Positions 45,543-53,563 of a stretch of DNA of 64,000 bases are shown here, in pieces. Numbering within the stretch: position 1 is the stretch's first letter; every line of letters begins with the position of its first letter. The notes below the pieces were generated by a model. That model searched no databases, was not told the origin of the DNA, and saw only the letters and a program-made list of their open reading frames with translations. The stretch comes from an uncultured Pseudomonadota bacterium (lineage in GTDB: Bacteria; Pseudomonadota; Gammaproteobacteria; Steroidobacterales; Steroidobacteraceae). The position numbers and the translations under genes were made by a program. The DNA is taken from contig CAISDJ010000071.1 in assembly GCA_903884105.1 (NCBI GenBank), positions 49,721 through 113,720 of the forward strand. Direction: 5' to 3'.

Positions 45543-45829
45543 CCGGATCGCCGCTGACAACCGTCAAAGTCGGCTTTTCCCGTGATTTTCAGCTGATTCC
45601 TCACCGGCCGGGAGCTTCGATCCCCGCAACCGGTCCCTCAATGTGCGTATTCCGGCCTGCCGCACGCGGCGGTGACATATGATGGCGACCGGTATTGGGT
45701 CAGTTACGGGGTCTAAAGAATGGTTGGTCAGGTTCAACTTTGCTTGCTGGCGCCGGTCGCCCTCGGGCCCGTCCGCAACCCGCAAGGCGTCCTGGCTGAT
45801 GCCGGCGTGCGGCGCGAGCGCACGTCCCG

Positions 45830-46459
45830 ATGAACGAACGTACCGCCCGCGCCATGGAGACAGACTCGGTGCAGAAGCCTTTTTCGGCCCCTTCTGAACG
45901 CAACCGGGAGCCGATCCTCGCCGTACTCCGCGAATGGTTCGCTGACCGGCACGATGTGCTCGAGATCGGCAGCGGCACGGGCCAGCATGCCGTGCACTTC
46001 GCCAAGGCGATGCCGCACCTCAAGTGGCAGACGTCCGACGTCACCGCCAACATCCCTGGCATCCGCGCGTGGCTCGACGAGGCGGGATTGCCGAACACGC
46101 CGTCGCCGATCCACCTCGACGTCAACGATTCTTGGCCGAACCGCACGTTCGATGCGCTGTTCTCCGCGAACACGCTGCACATCATGAGCTGGGAGGAAGT
46201 CGAACGCTTTTTCGACCGGCTGCAACACACGCTGGCCGTCGACGCGACCGTCGCGATCTACGGGCCCTTCAACTACGAGGGCCGCTTCACCAGCGACAGC
46301 AATGCCGCGTTCGATGCGGACCTGAAGCGCCGCGCCGAACACATGGGTATCCGCGACTTCGAGGCCGTGAACGCACTCGCCCTCGACAGCGAGCTCAAGC
46401 TCGCAGCCGACGTCGCCATGCCTGCCAACAACCGACTCCTCGTCTGGCGTCGTCCTTAA
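45830..46459 (+). CDS. DUF938 SAM-dependent methyltransferase-like protein
   Basis: A 209-residue protein. PFSAPSERNREPILAVLREW and the SAM-binding VLEIGSGTGQHAVHFAKAMP are followed by WQTSDVTANIPGIRAWLDEA, HIMSWEEVERFF and YGPFNYEGRFTSDSNAAFD, which together define the DUF938 family. The substrate is unknown. ATG 45830 is used; ATG 45854 is an alternative that better fits the shortest homologues. It is monocistronic, and its 3' end faces the terminator of the opposing amidohydrolase gene. Confidence 0.88.
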   Translation: MNERTARAMETDSVQKPFSAPSERNREPILAVLREWFADRHDVLEIGSGTGQHAVHFAKAMPHLKWQTSDVTANIPGIRAWLDEAGLPNTPSPIHLDVNDSWPNRTFDALFSANTLHIMSWEEVERFFDRLQHTLAVDATVAIYGPFNYEGRFTSDSNAAFDADLKRRAEHMGIRDFEAVNALALDSELKLAADVAMPANNRLLVWRRP

Positions 46460-46475
46460 GCCGCGAGGCTGCGCA

Positions 46476-46514
46476 ATAAAAAACCCGCTCCTCCTTTTTC
46501 AGGAAGAGCGGGTT
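46476..46514 (-). terminator. Intrinsic terminator of the amidohydrolase gene
   Basis: On the minus strand AACCCGCTC (46506-46514) pairs with GAGCGGGTT (46482-46490), and a T-run TTTTATT follows. On the plus strand no T-run follows, so it mainly serves the minus-strand gene. Confidence 0.88.
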
Positions 46515-46537
46515 GATCTGCGACGGGACGCTTTTCG

Positions 46538-47881
46538 CTAGCGCTTGTCGACGACGACCTGACCGTCCTTCACGACCAGCGCGACGTCCAGCAGGTTCTC
46601 CACGTCGTCGAGCGGATTGCCGTTGAACACCGCGAAGTCGGCAATCTTGCCGGCTTCGAGCGATCCCAAGTCGCTGCTGCGATCGATCAACGCGGCGGTA
46701 TTCTCCGTCATGATCTTCACGATGTCCTTCGCCGAGAACACGAGGCGCAGCGGCCGCAGTTCGAGGCGCAGCGCGTCATGCGGTACATATTGCGTGTCCG
46801 TACCGTAGCCGTACACGACACCCCCATCGAAGATCATGCGGGCATTCACGGGCCCCTGGCCTGCGCTCGACAGCGTGTTCATCGGGAACGGATCCAGATC
46901 GCGGAAGCGCGGCAGGTTGTCGATCCCGGTACGAGCCATCACCAGCTGATTGTCCTCGTCGAACGTCGGCACGAACACGCCGAGCGTCGATGTCATCGGG
47001 ATGCCCGAGTCGGCGATCTGCTTCACCTGGGCTGCGGTGATCTGCTCGATGTGTGGCGTGTGCACCAGCGTTGTTGGCTTTGCCGAGACTGCGGCCATCG
47101 TGTCCTGCACCGTGACTGCGTGAACGATGACCTTGAGACCCACCTTCTTCGCTTCATCGACAATGGTCTTCAGCGTCGCGACTTCGGGGCCGCCCGGTGT
47201 CGTCGTGATGACCGTCTTGACGGCATCCGTGCCCGATTCCTTGCACTTCTGGACCATGCCGCGGATCGCCGCTTCCGGAATGCCCCTGGCGGCCTTCGTC
47301 GGGCGATCCGGCGGGCGCGACACGTCCGTGCGGGCCGGGTCAACGCGCGGGCCGGGCGGTGGTGGTTCGCCTGCCGCCAGCGGTACGAAGCAACCGACGA
47401 TGAGCCGCGGCCCCTTGATCGTGCCGCCATCGATCTGCTTCTTGAGGTCGACCACCTGCGTCGTCGGGTCGATGGCCGAAAGCACCGTCGTGAACCCGGC
47501 GTCGAGGAACTCCTGCATCTTCGTGGCCGCGCTGGCAGTCATCCATTCATCGGGATTGCCCTGGATGAGATGGCGATGGGCGTCGATGAGGCCGGGCATG
47601 ACGGTCTTGCCCTTCAGGTCGATGACGAGTGCGCCCGGAACATTCGCTGCCTCGGCGGACACGGACACGATGCGGCCATCCTTCGCGACGACTGAACCGT
47701 TCTCGATGACGTTGCCCTTGCCATCGATGACGCGCGCATTCGCGAGCACGAGGCCTTCGGCCGGCGTGGCCTGGCCGACGAGGCTGACGGGCGCTGCGTT
47801 CTGCGCGGGCGCTGGCGGCTGCTGGCTGCAACCGGCGGCAACGGCCGCCGCAAGGCTGATGACCGGAATGAGTTTCTTCAT
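46538..47881 (-). CDS. Amidohydrolase-superfamily lipoprotein
   Basis: A 447-residue metal-dependent hydrolase of the imidazolonepropionase/prolidase-like group. The signal sequence ends in lipobox AAGC (Cys18). The strand-1 metal site is LIDAHRHLI. The beta-sandwich frames the barrel at both ends (LVLANARVIDGKGNVIENGS and DFAVFNGNPLDDVENLLDVA). The usual metal-bridging lysine/histidine region lies around KVIVHAVTVQD and LVHTPHIEQI. The first metal motif is HRH instead of the commoner HxH with a hydrophobic middle residue, still compatible with metal binding. The substrate, probably a peptide-like or cyclic amide outside the cytoplasm, is unknown. It is flanked by terminators. Confidence 0.87.
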   Translation of the reverse strand: MKKLIPVISLAAAVAAGCSQQPPAPAQNAAPVSLVGQATPAEGLVLANARVIDGKGNVIENGSVVAKDGRIVSVSAEAANVPGALVIDLKGKTVMPGLIDAHRHLIQGNPDEWMTASAATKMQEFLDAGFTTVLSAIDPTTQVVDLKKQIDGGTIKGPRLIVGCFVPLAAGEPPPPGPRVDPARTDVSRPPDRPTKAARGIPEAAIRGMVQKCKESGTDAVKTVITTTPGGPEVATLKTIVDEAKKVGLKVIVHAVTVQDTMAAVSAKPTTLVHTPHIEQITAAQVKQIADSGIPMTSTLGVFVPTFDEDNQLVMARTGIDNLPRFRDLDPFPMNTLSSAGQGPVNARMIFDGGVVYGYGTDTQYVPHDALRLELRPLRLVFSAKDIVKIMTENTAALIDRSSDLGSLEAGKIADFAVFNGNPLDDVENLLDVALVVKDGQVVVDKR

Positions 47882-47898
47882 GTGGTTCTTCCCCCCTT

Positions 47899-47943
47899 TT
47901 AAAAAAAGAACCCCGCTCCCGAGGGCAAGCCTCGAGAACGGGG
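47899..47943 (-). terminator. Intrinsic terminator of the secreted alpha/beta-hydrolase gene
   Basis: On the minus strand CCCCGTTCTCGAGG (47930-47943) pairs with CCTCGGGAGCGGGG (47911-47924) through 14 pairs including two G-U, around a 5-base loop. TTCTTTTTTT follows. It sits between the hydrolase and amidohydrolase genes. Confidence 0.93.
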
Positions 47944-47959
47944 CTATTGTCGAGTGTAG

Positions 47960-49138
47960 TTATTTCACGCTGTTGATGAAGTCGAGCACCGGCTTCGAGA
48001 CCGTCGTGTCCGGCGAATCCGGCGAGAAGACCACCGACATGTGGTTGTGCCGCGGCGCGTACAGCATCGTCGGGCACTTGTCCGCGCCCACCTTGCACAG
48101 GTCGTCGTGCAACGTCTGGTAGAACGCGCTCATCTTGCCATTGATGCCGGGGTCGAGCTCGGGAGTTACGAACATGAGCTTGACGGTGCCCTTGCGCAGG
48201 GCCGGCAGAGACGACCGAGCGATCAGCGTGGCCTCATCGGGACGCTGCTGAGGACCGCCTGCGCCACCCCCGGGAGGACCCCCAGCCGGTGCACCCGCGG
48301 GCGGTGGTGTCATGCCACTCGGACCCTTGATGGCACCGCCTGCCGACGCGGGGCCGCCTGCGCCGCAGGTGCTGCCGGCAGCGGGCGGGCCGCCGGGCTG
48401 GCCACCGAACGCGGGGCCTTGTTGCTGGCCGGGCTGCGGCATGTTGAGCGGAGCGATGTTGAAGCCGCCCGCCATCAGGATGGCGCCCTTGAGGCCCACG
48501 CCCTTGGGTCCCCACACTTCAGGCCGGCCGAGGTACGTGCCGGTCGGGCCGTTGCCGGCGGACTGCGCCCAGATGAACATGCGGTCGGCATTGCCCTGGT
48601 ACTTGGCGGCGTTGGCCTGCAGCCACTGGATCAGCGTCGAGACGTCTTTCGCAGGGTCGTCCCAGTTCTGGCCGGGATGACGCTGCATGACGGCGGCGAC
48701 CATGCCGTTCTTCGTCGCCCAGCGGCCGATGTTGTCGTAGAACGCGTTTGCATCGCGGCTCTGCTGTTCGATCTTGTTGCCGCCGCCGCCCGGCACGTAA
48801 ATCACGACGGTACGGTTCGCCGGGCCGGTCGCTGCGCTGAAGATATCGACGAGGTCCTTGGGATGCGGGCCGAACGACACGTCGCGAGCGAGATTGATGC
48901 CGGGATAGAGCGGGCTTGCGCTGCTGTTGTAGTCGTTCGCGGGCATGAAGCCGCGATACAGCTTGGCCGTGCAGGCCGGATCGACGATCTGGCCGATCTT
49001 CTTCATTTCCTGGTAGATGTTCTCCGGCACCTGGGCCTGTGCGGTACCAGCAGCGCCGGCTGCGGTGAGCAGCACGGTCGCGAGGGCCGTGGACAGGGTG
49101 CTGAAGCCTGTCCGGTTGATCTTGAGTGCGGATTTCAC
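47960..49138 (-). CDS. Secreted alpha/beta-hydrolase (esterase-like)
   Basis: A 392-residue protein with a signal peptide (cleavage near GTAQAQVPE). The alpha/beta hydrolase core shows RTVVIYVPGGGGNKIEQQSR (oxyanion-hole side) and the nucleophile elbow WAQSAGNGPTGTYLG, with Ser as predicted nucleophile. The acid/His end is MLYAPRHNHMSVVFS. A Gly/Pro/Ala-rich insertion (roughly residues 230-300) interrupts the fold before the last strands. GTG 49138 with GGAGA upstream is chosen; the frame stays open far upstream but crosses the divergent aldo/keto reductase gene antisense. The relation to carboxylesterases is at fold level only. Confidence 0.82.
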   Translation of the reverse strand: MKSALKINRTGFSTLSTALATVLLTAAGAAGTAQAQVPENIYQEMKKIGQIVDPACTAKLYRGFMPANDYNSSASPLYPGINLARDVSFGPHPKDLVDIFSAATGPANRTVVIYVPGGGGNKIEQQSRDANAFYDNIGRWATKNGMVAAVMQRHPGQNWDDPAKDVSTLIQWLQANAAKYQGNADRMFIWAQSAGNGPTGTYLGRPEVWGPKGVGLKGAILMAGGFNIAPLNMPQPGQQQGPAFGGQPGGPPAAGSTCGAGGPASAGGAIKGPSGMTPPPAGAPAGGPPGGGAGGPQQRPDEATLIARSSLPALRKGTVKLMFVTPELDPGINGKMSAFYQTLHDDLCKVGADKCPTMLYAPRHNHMSVVFSPDSPDTTVSKPVLDFINSVK

Positions 49139-49279
49139 TGCGGTCTCCTTGCAAGACGAGGGCGTTTGGGGTGCACGGCACTGGCGGTCGTTGACACCGG
49201 GGACTGCCGCACGATACCGGATGGCATGCCCGACGTCATGGGCGGCGCGGCCGGCTGACAATTCTTTACGCAAGCCGCA

Positions 49280-49309
49280 TTGACCCTGCAATTGCAGGCT
49301 GCCTACGAT
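49280..49309 (+). promoter_or_regulatory. Candidate promoter with 14-bp palindrome before the aldo/keto reductase
   Basis: TTGACC (49280-49285), an 18-bp spacer and TACGAT (49304-49309). The spacer contains CCTGCAATTGCAGG (49285-49298), a perfect 14-bp palindrome placed as an operator would be. Transcription would begin about 45 bases before the ATG at 49361. Confidence 0.5.
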
Positions 49310-49360
49310 CCGCAGGTCGCAGTGCAAAAACGCGCACCCCCGTTCCCAAGGAGACTTCCG

Positions 49361-50326
49361 ATGATCAGCCGTCGCCAGTGGCTTGGACTTACCCTCGGGG
49401 CAGGCGCCACGATGGCCTTCAATCCGCGCTTGCTTCTGGCAGCGCAGCAAGCGGTGGCAATGCGAACGATTCCGTCGTCGGGCGAACAGGTCCCCGTGGT
49501 CGGCCTCGGCAGCTCTGCGACGTTTGCGCAGGTGGCGGGATCCGATGACATTGCCAAGCTCACGGAAGTCCTGCGGGCCATGGTCGACAACGGTGGCCGC
49601 GTGTTCGATACCGCGCCCGGTTACGGCTCCGCCGAGGAAGTGGCCGGCCGCATCTCGCAGGACATCGGCATCAACAAGCGGCTGTTCATCGCGACGAAGG
49701 TCAACGTGGCCGGTCGCGGCGGTGGCTCGGCTGATCCTGCCGCCGCGCGGGCGCAGATCGAGCAGTCGTTCAAGCGCTTCGGTGTCGACAAGATCGACCT
49801 GATCCAGGTGCACAACATGGGAGACGTGGCCACGCAGCTGCCCATCCTCAAGCAGCTGAAGGCACAAGGTCGCATCAAGTACATCGGCGTCACGACCACG
49901 TTCCCCGACCAGTACCCGCTGATCGAGCAGGCGATGCGCAACGAGCCGCTCGACTTCGTCGGTCTCGACTACGCGATCGACAACCGCGATGTCGAGGAGA
50001 AATTCCTGCCGCTCGCGCTCGAGCGCAAGATCGGCGTGCTGGCGTATCTGCCGTTCGGTCGCACCAGCCTGTTCCGCCGCGTCGGTGACCGGCCTCTCCC
50101 TGAGTGGGCCGCCGAGTTCGACGCGAAGACGTGGGCGCAGTTCTTCATCAAGTATGTCATCAGCCACCCGGCCGTTACGGTGGTCACGCCATCGACCAGC
50201 CAGGCGAAGAACATGCTCGACAATCTGGGCGGGGGCGCAGGCCGCCTGCCCACCCAGGCAATGCGCAAGCAGATGACCGACTTCATCGACGCTCTCCCGC
50301 AGGTGCCCCCGCAGTTCGGCCGGTGA
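49361..50326 (+). CDS. Tat-exported aldo/keto reductase
   Basis: A 321-residue aldo/keto reductase with a twin-arginine signal at the very start (ISRRQWLGLTLGAGATMAF). The TIM-barrel markers are VPVVGLGSSATF, VFDTAPGYGSAEEVAGRI, LFIATKVNVAGRG, GVDKIDLIQVHNMGD and IKYIGVTTTFPDQYPLIEQA. The catalytic Asp/Tyr positions fall in FDTAPGYG, and Lys in IATKVN. Export by Tat fits an enzyme that folds around NADP(H) in the cytoplasm. AAGGAG precedes ATG 49361. It is divergent from the secreted hydrolase. The substrate is unknown. Confidence 0.87.
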   Translation: MISRRQWLGLTLGAGATMAFNPRLLLAAQQAVAMRTIPSSGEQVPVVGLGSSATFAQVAGSDDIAKLTEVLRAMVDNGGRVFDTAPGYGSAEEVAGRISQDIGINKRLFIATKVNVAGRGGGSADPAAARAQIEQSFKRFGVDKIDLIQVHNMGDVATQLPILKQLKAQGRIKYIGVTTTFPDQYPLIEQAMRNEPLDFVGLDYAIDNRDVEEKFLPLALERKIGVLAYLPFGRTSLFRRVGDRPLPEWAAEFDAKTWAQFFIKYVISHPAVTVVTPSTSQAKNMLDNLGGGAGRLPTQAMRKQMTDFIDALPQVPPQFGR

Positions 50327-50339
50327 GGGGCAAGCGTCA

Positions 50340-50544
50340 GGAAGCGAGGAAGCTAGGAAGCGAGGAAGCTAGGAAGCCGGGAAGCGCAGGAAGCTAGGAA
50401 GCCGGGAAGCCGGGAAGCCGGGAAGCCGGGAAGACAGGAAGCGAGGAAGCCGGGAAGCGCAGGAAGCCAGATTCTCGCAAGAGCGCTCCGGCTTCCAGTA
50501 CTTCCTGGCTTCCCGGCTTCCGTCGCTTCCTTCGCTTCCCTGGC
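50340..50544. repeat. GGAAGCNN octamer array with inverted counterpart
   Basis: Sixteen GGAAG-starting units, most exactly 8 bp long (GGAAGCGA, GGAAGCTA, GGAAGCCG), run from 50340 to 50470. After a short spacer, inverted CTTCC units (GGCTTCC, TGGCTTCC, CGGCTTCC) run from 50490 to 50544. The whole can fold into a large hairpin in the aldo/keto reductase-recQ spacer. The same unit type is found at 26729-26844. Confidence 0.85.
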
Positions 50545-50599
50545 TCGGCATTTAGCGTAGGCTTGCGGCCTTCTCCTGCCGCCCCAAGTACCCTTGAAG

Positions 50600-52456
50600 A
50601 TGCCCCCTGCCGATCCCGCCCTTGACGTCCTGCGTTCCACGTTCGGCTTTCCTGTGTTCCGCGGCGCGCAGCGGGACATCATCGACCATGTAACGCAAGG
50701 CGGCGATGCGCTGGTGCTGATGCCGACGGGTGGCGGTAAATCGTTGTGTTACCAGATTCCGGCGTTGCTCCGTCCCGGTACCGCCGTCGTCATCTCACCG
50801 CTGATCGCGCTGATGCAGGACCAGGTGGCGGCCCTGACCCAGGTCGGCATTCGCGCCGCGTTCCTGAACTCCACGCTGGATGCGCAAGCGGCACGCGACA
50901 CGGAGCGGGCCTTCTCCCGCGGGCAGCTCGATCTGCTGTATATCGCACCCGAGCGGCTCGCGACGGCACGCTGCCTCGACCTGCTGTCGGGCGCTCCCAT
51001 TGCGCTCTTTGCCATCGACGAGGCTCATTGCGTGTCCCAATGGGGACATGACTTCCGGCCGGACTACCTGCAGCTCTCCGTCTTGCACGAGCACTTTCCC
51101 GATGTGCCGCGGATCGCCTTGACTGCAACCGCGGATCCCCAGACGCGCGCCGAGATCATCACTCGCCTCGGTCTCGAGTCGGCACGGGTATTCGTATCGA
51201 GTTTCGATCGTCCCAACATCCGCTACACGATCATCGACAAAGCCGATGCACGTGCACAGCTGCTTGCCTTCATCAAGACCGAGCACGACGGCGACGCCGG
51301 CATTGTCTACTGCCTGTCGCGCAAACGCGTGGAAGAGACGGCAGAGTGGTTGGCGGCACACGGTGTCGCGGCGTGGCCCTATCACGCGGGCATGGATAGC
51401 AGAAGCCGCAGCGCGAACCAGACCCGCTTCCAGCGCGAAGACGGCATCGTGGTGGTGGCGACCATCGCGTTCGGCATGGGCATCGACAAGCCCGATGTGC
51501 GGTTCGTCGCGCACCTCGACCTGCCTAAGAGCATCGAAGGGTATTACCAGGAAACGGGCAGGGCGGGGCGCGACGGGTTGCCGGCCGATGCGTGGATGAC
51601 GTATGGGCTCGGCGATGTCGTGCAGCAGAGGCGCATGATCGACAGCTCCGAGGCGGACGAGTCCTACAAGCGCGTGTCGAGCGCGAAACTCGATTCGCTG
51701 CTCGGGCTCTGCGAAACCGCTGGCTGTCGCCGCGTGCTGCTGCTCGACTACTTCGGTGAGGCGAGCACGCCTTGCGGCAATTGCGACACGTGCCTGACGC
51801 CGCCGCAGACATGGGATGCCTCGGCCGCTGCGCAGAAGGCGTTGTCCGCGATCTATCGCACCGAGCAGCGCTTCGGCGCGATGCACGTGATCGACGTGCT
51901 GCGGGGCAAGGACAGCGAGCGTGTCCGGCGCTGGGATCACCAGAAACTGGGCGTGTTCGGAATCGGCGCGGATCTGGCTGAGCCCGAATGGCGCAACGTG
52001 TTCCGCCAGCTGGTCGCGATGGGGCTCGCCCGTGTCGATCACGCGAGCTACGGAGCGCTCAGGCTGACGGAGGCCGCGCGACCGGTGCTGCGAGGCGAAA
52101 CGAAGGTGGAGATGCGACGCGCGATCGAGCGCAAGCGCGTCAAGACGAGTCGCAAGCGGGCGGTGCAAGTGCCTGTCTCCGACGTCCTGCCGGACCAGGC
52201 GCGGCTTGCGCGGCTGAAGGCGTGGCGGCTGGAGGAAGCCCGTCGCCAGGACGTGCCTGCGTACGTCATCCTGCATGATGCGACGCTGGCGGAGATTGCG
52301 AGGCGATGTCCCACCAGTCCAGCCGAACTGGCGGACATCACCGGCATCGGCAAGGTGAAGCTCGAGCGGTACGGGCAGACCCTCGTGGCACTTGCGAACG
52401 GCACGACGCAGGCAACTGACACAAGCACATCTTCGCTGTCACCCCACGAGCCGTAG
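50600..52456 (+). CDS. recQ: ATP-dependent DNA helicase RecQ
   Basis: A 618-residue 3'-5' helicase of the RecF recombination pathway. Walker A is [23 protein letters not shown] appears as [20 protein letters not shown], and motifs V/VI are [20 protein letters not shown] and [12 protein letters not shown]. The zinc site follows with CETAGCRRV and CGNCDTC. The winged-helix (RQC) and C-terminal HRDC domain ([20 protein letters not shown]) complete the standard layout. ATG 50600 (MPPADP) is chosen over TTG 50594. The octamer repeat array lies just upstream and may affect its expression. Confidence 0.97.
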   Translation: MPPADPALDVLRSTFGFPVFRGAQRDIIDHVTQGGDALVLMPTGGGKSLCYQIPALLRPGTAVVISPLIALMQDQVAALTQVGIRAAFLNSTLDAQAARDTERAFSRGQLDLLYIAPERLATARCLDLLSGAPIALFAIDEAHCVSQWGHDFRPDYLQLSVLHEHFPDVPRIALTATADPQTRAEIITRLGLESARVFVSSFDRPNIRYTIIDKADARAQLLAFIKTEHDGDAGIVYCLSRKRVEETAEWLAAHGVAAWPYHAGMDSRSRSANQTRFQREDGIVVVATIAFGMGIDKPDVRFVAHLDLPKSIEGYYQETGRAGRDGLPADAWMTYGLGDVVQQRRMIDSSEADESYKRVSSAKLDSLLGLCETAGCRRVLLLDYFGEASTPCGNCDTCLTPPQTWDASAAAQKALSAIYRTEQRFGAMHVIDVLRGKDSERVRRWDHQKLGVFGIGADLAEPEWRNVFRQLVAMGLARVDHASYGALRLTEAARPVLRGETKVEMRRAIERKRVKTSRKRAVQVPVSDVLPDQARLARLKAWRLEEARRQDVPAYVILHDATLAEIARRCPTSPAELADITGIGKVKLERYGQTLVALANGTTQATDTSTSSLSPHEP

Positions 52457-52626
52457 CGTCTAATGGCCAGTCGGAGCAGTCCTCTGCCTGGATCACCACA
52501 TTAGGGACCCGGTCAGGGGGTAGGCAATTTCTTACAGCCGATGCGCAATTCAACGGACTGCTGGGTCCGCGTGGTATTGGAATACTGACTCCAGGCACTC
52601 ACTCACCTCAGGAAGGGAGCAAGAAC

Positions 52627-53391
52627 ATGCCACAAATGGAGGCGAATCCAGCAACCCGGTCGGCGAGCGCGATGCATGGCCGGATGACAGCTGCATCAAA
52701 CCCACAGGATAACTGTGTCCTGGCATCACTGGAACCTGGGGAGTTCTTCCGCATCTCGGAACAGCTGCAGCTTGTCAGGCTGAGCGTCGGGCAGGTGCTG
52801 ATTCAACAATCGGCGAAAGTCAGGTTCATCCATTTTCCGACGACAGCGGTATTGTCGATGCAGCACATCCTCGAGGATGGATTCCTGTCCGAAATTGCAG
52901 GAATAGGTCGTGAAGGCTTGTGCGGCGCTTGCGCATTGCTGGATGGCTCGACGATCTCGAGTCAGGTGGTGGTGCAAAGCGGAGGGGAGGCGTTTCGCGT
53001 CCCCGTATGCCGTCTCGCCACCGAGTTCGAGAGGGGCGGTGCCTTCAGCAGCGCAGTGCTCAGGTACGTGCAGATGCTCTTCCTGCAGGTAACGCAGACC
53101 ACCACGTGTAATTCCCGCCATCCCATCGAAAAGCGGTTGTGCAAGTGGCTGCTGCTGGCGCTCGACCGCAACGACACCGACGAGCTGATCGTCACGCAGG
53201 AGCGCCTTGGGCAGATCCTTGGCGTCCGTCGCGAAGGCGTCACGGAAGCGGCGGGCCGATTGCAGTCACTGGGGGCAATCAGCTACGGGCGGGGGCGCCT
53301 GACGATTGTCGATCGCAGCAAGATTGCCTCGCTGGCATGTGAATGCTACGCCGTACTCAGGGGCCTGCACGACAACCTTCTCCTGCTGTAG
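52627..53391 (+). CDS. Crp/Fnr-family transcriptional regulator
   Basis: A 254-residue regulator with an N-terminal cNMP-binding-like barrel (about 30-150) and a C-terminal winged helix with ELIVTQERLGQILGVRREGV then TEAAGRLQSLGAISYGRGRL. The cyclic-nucleotide phosphate cassette is degenerate (GREGLCGACALLDG), and no Fnr-type N-terminal cysteine cluster is present. The signal is therefore unclear. AGGAAGGGAGC precedes the ATG. It has no clear operon partner: recQ ends 170 bp upstream. Confidence 0.9.
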   Translation: MPQMEANPATRSASAMHGRMTAASNPQDNCVLASLEPGEFFRISEQLQLVRLSVGQVLIQQSAKVRFIHFPTTAVLSMQHILEDGFLSEIAGIGREGLCGACALLDGSTISSQVVVQSGGEAFRVPVCRLATEFERGGAFSSAVLRYVQMLFLQVTQTTTCNSRHPIEKRLCKWLLLALDRNDTDELIVTQERLGQILGVRREGVTEAAGRLQSLGAISYGRGRLTIVDRSKIASLACECYAVLRGLHDNLLLL

Positions 53392-53395
53392 CGAA

Positions 53396-53466
53396 GGTGC
53401 CGGGCCGGGATACCGGGATATCTCGTCATGCGGGCCAGCGTTATCCCGGAATCCCGGCCCGGCACC
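53396..53466. repeat. Long hairpin after the Crp/Fnr gene
   Basis: A 25-bp arm at 53396-53420 (beginning GGTGCCGGGCCGGGATACC) is mirrored at 53442-53466 with one mismatch, around a 21-base loop. No T-run follows. The arm is built of CCGGGATA-like units. It separates two convergent genes. A single half-copy is seen at 38380-38401. Confidence 0.85.
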
Positions 53467-53563
53467 TATTGGGCAACGCCTCCCGGCCCTCTGCTCCCAC
53501 ACAAAGGACCGGAAGGGTGCCACTCACCAACCCAGGGCGCTGTCTTCTTTGCGTCAGTCCGCG

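Noticed and set aside
49139..50167. Upstream extension of the secreted hydrolase frame
   Set aside because: It is antisense to the aldo/keto reductase, and GTG 49138 opens directly on a signal peptide with GGAGA before it.
50340..50544. CRISPR array
   Set aside because: Units are 8 bp and contiguous, without unique spacers, and the second half is inverted. No cas genes are near.
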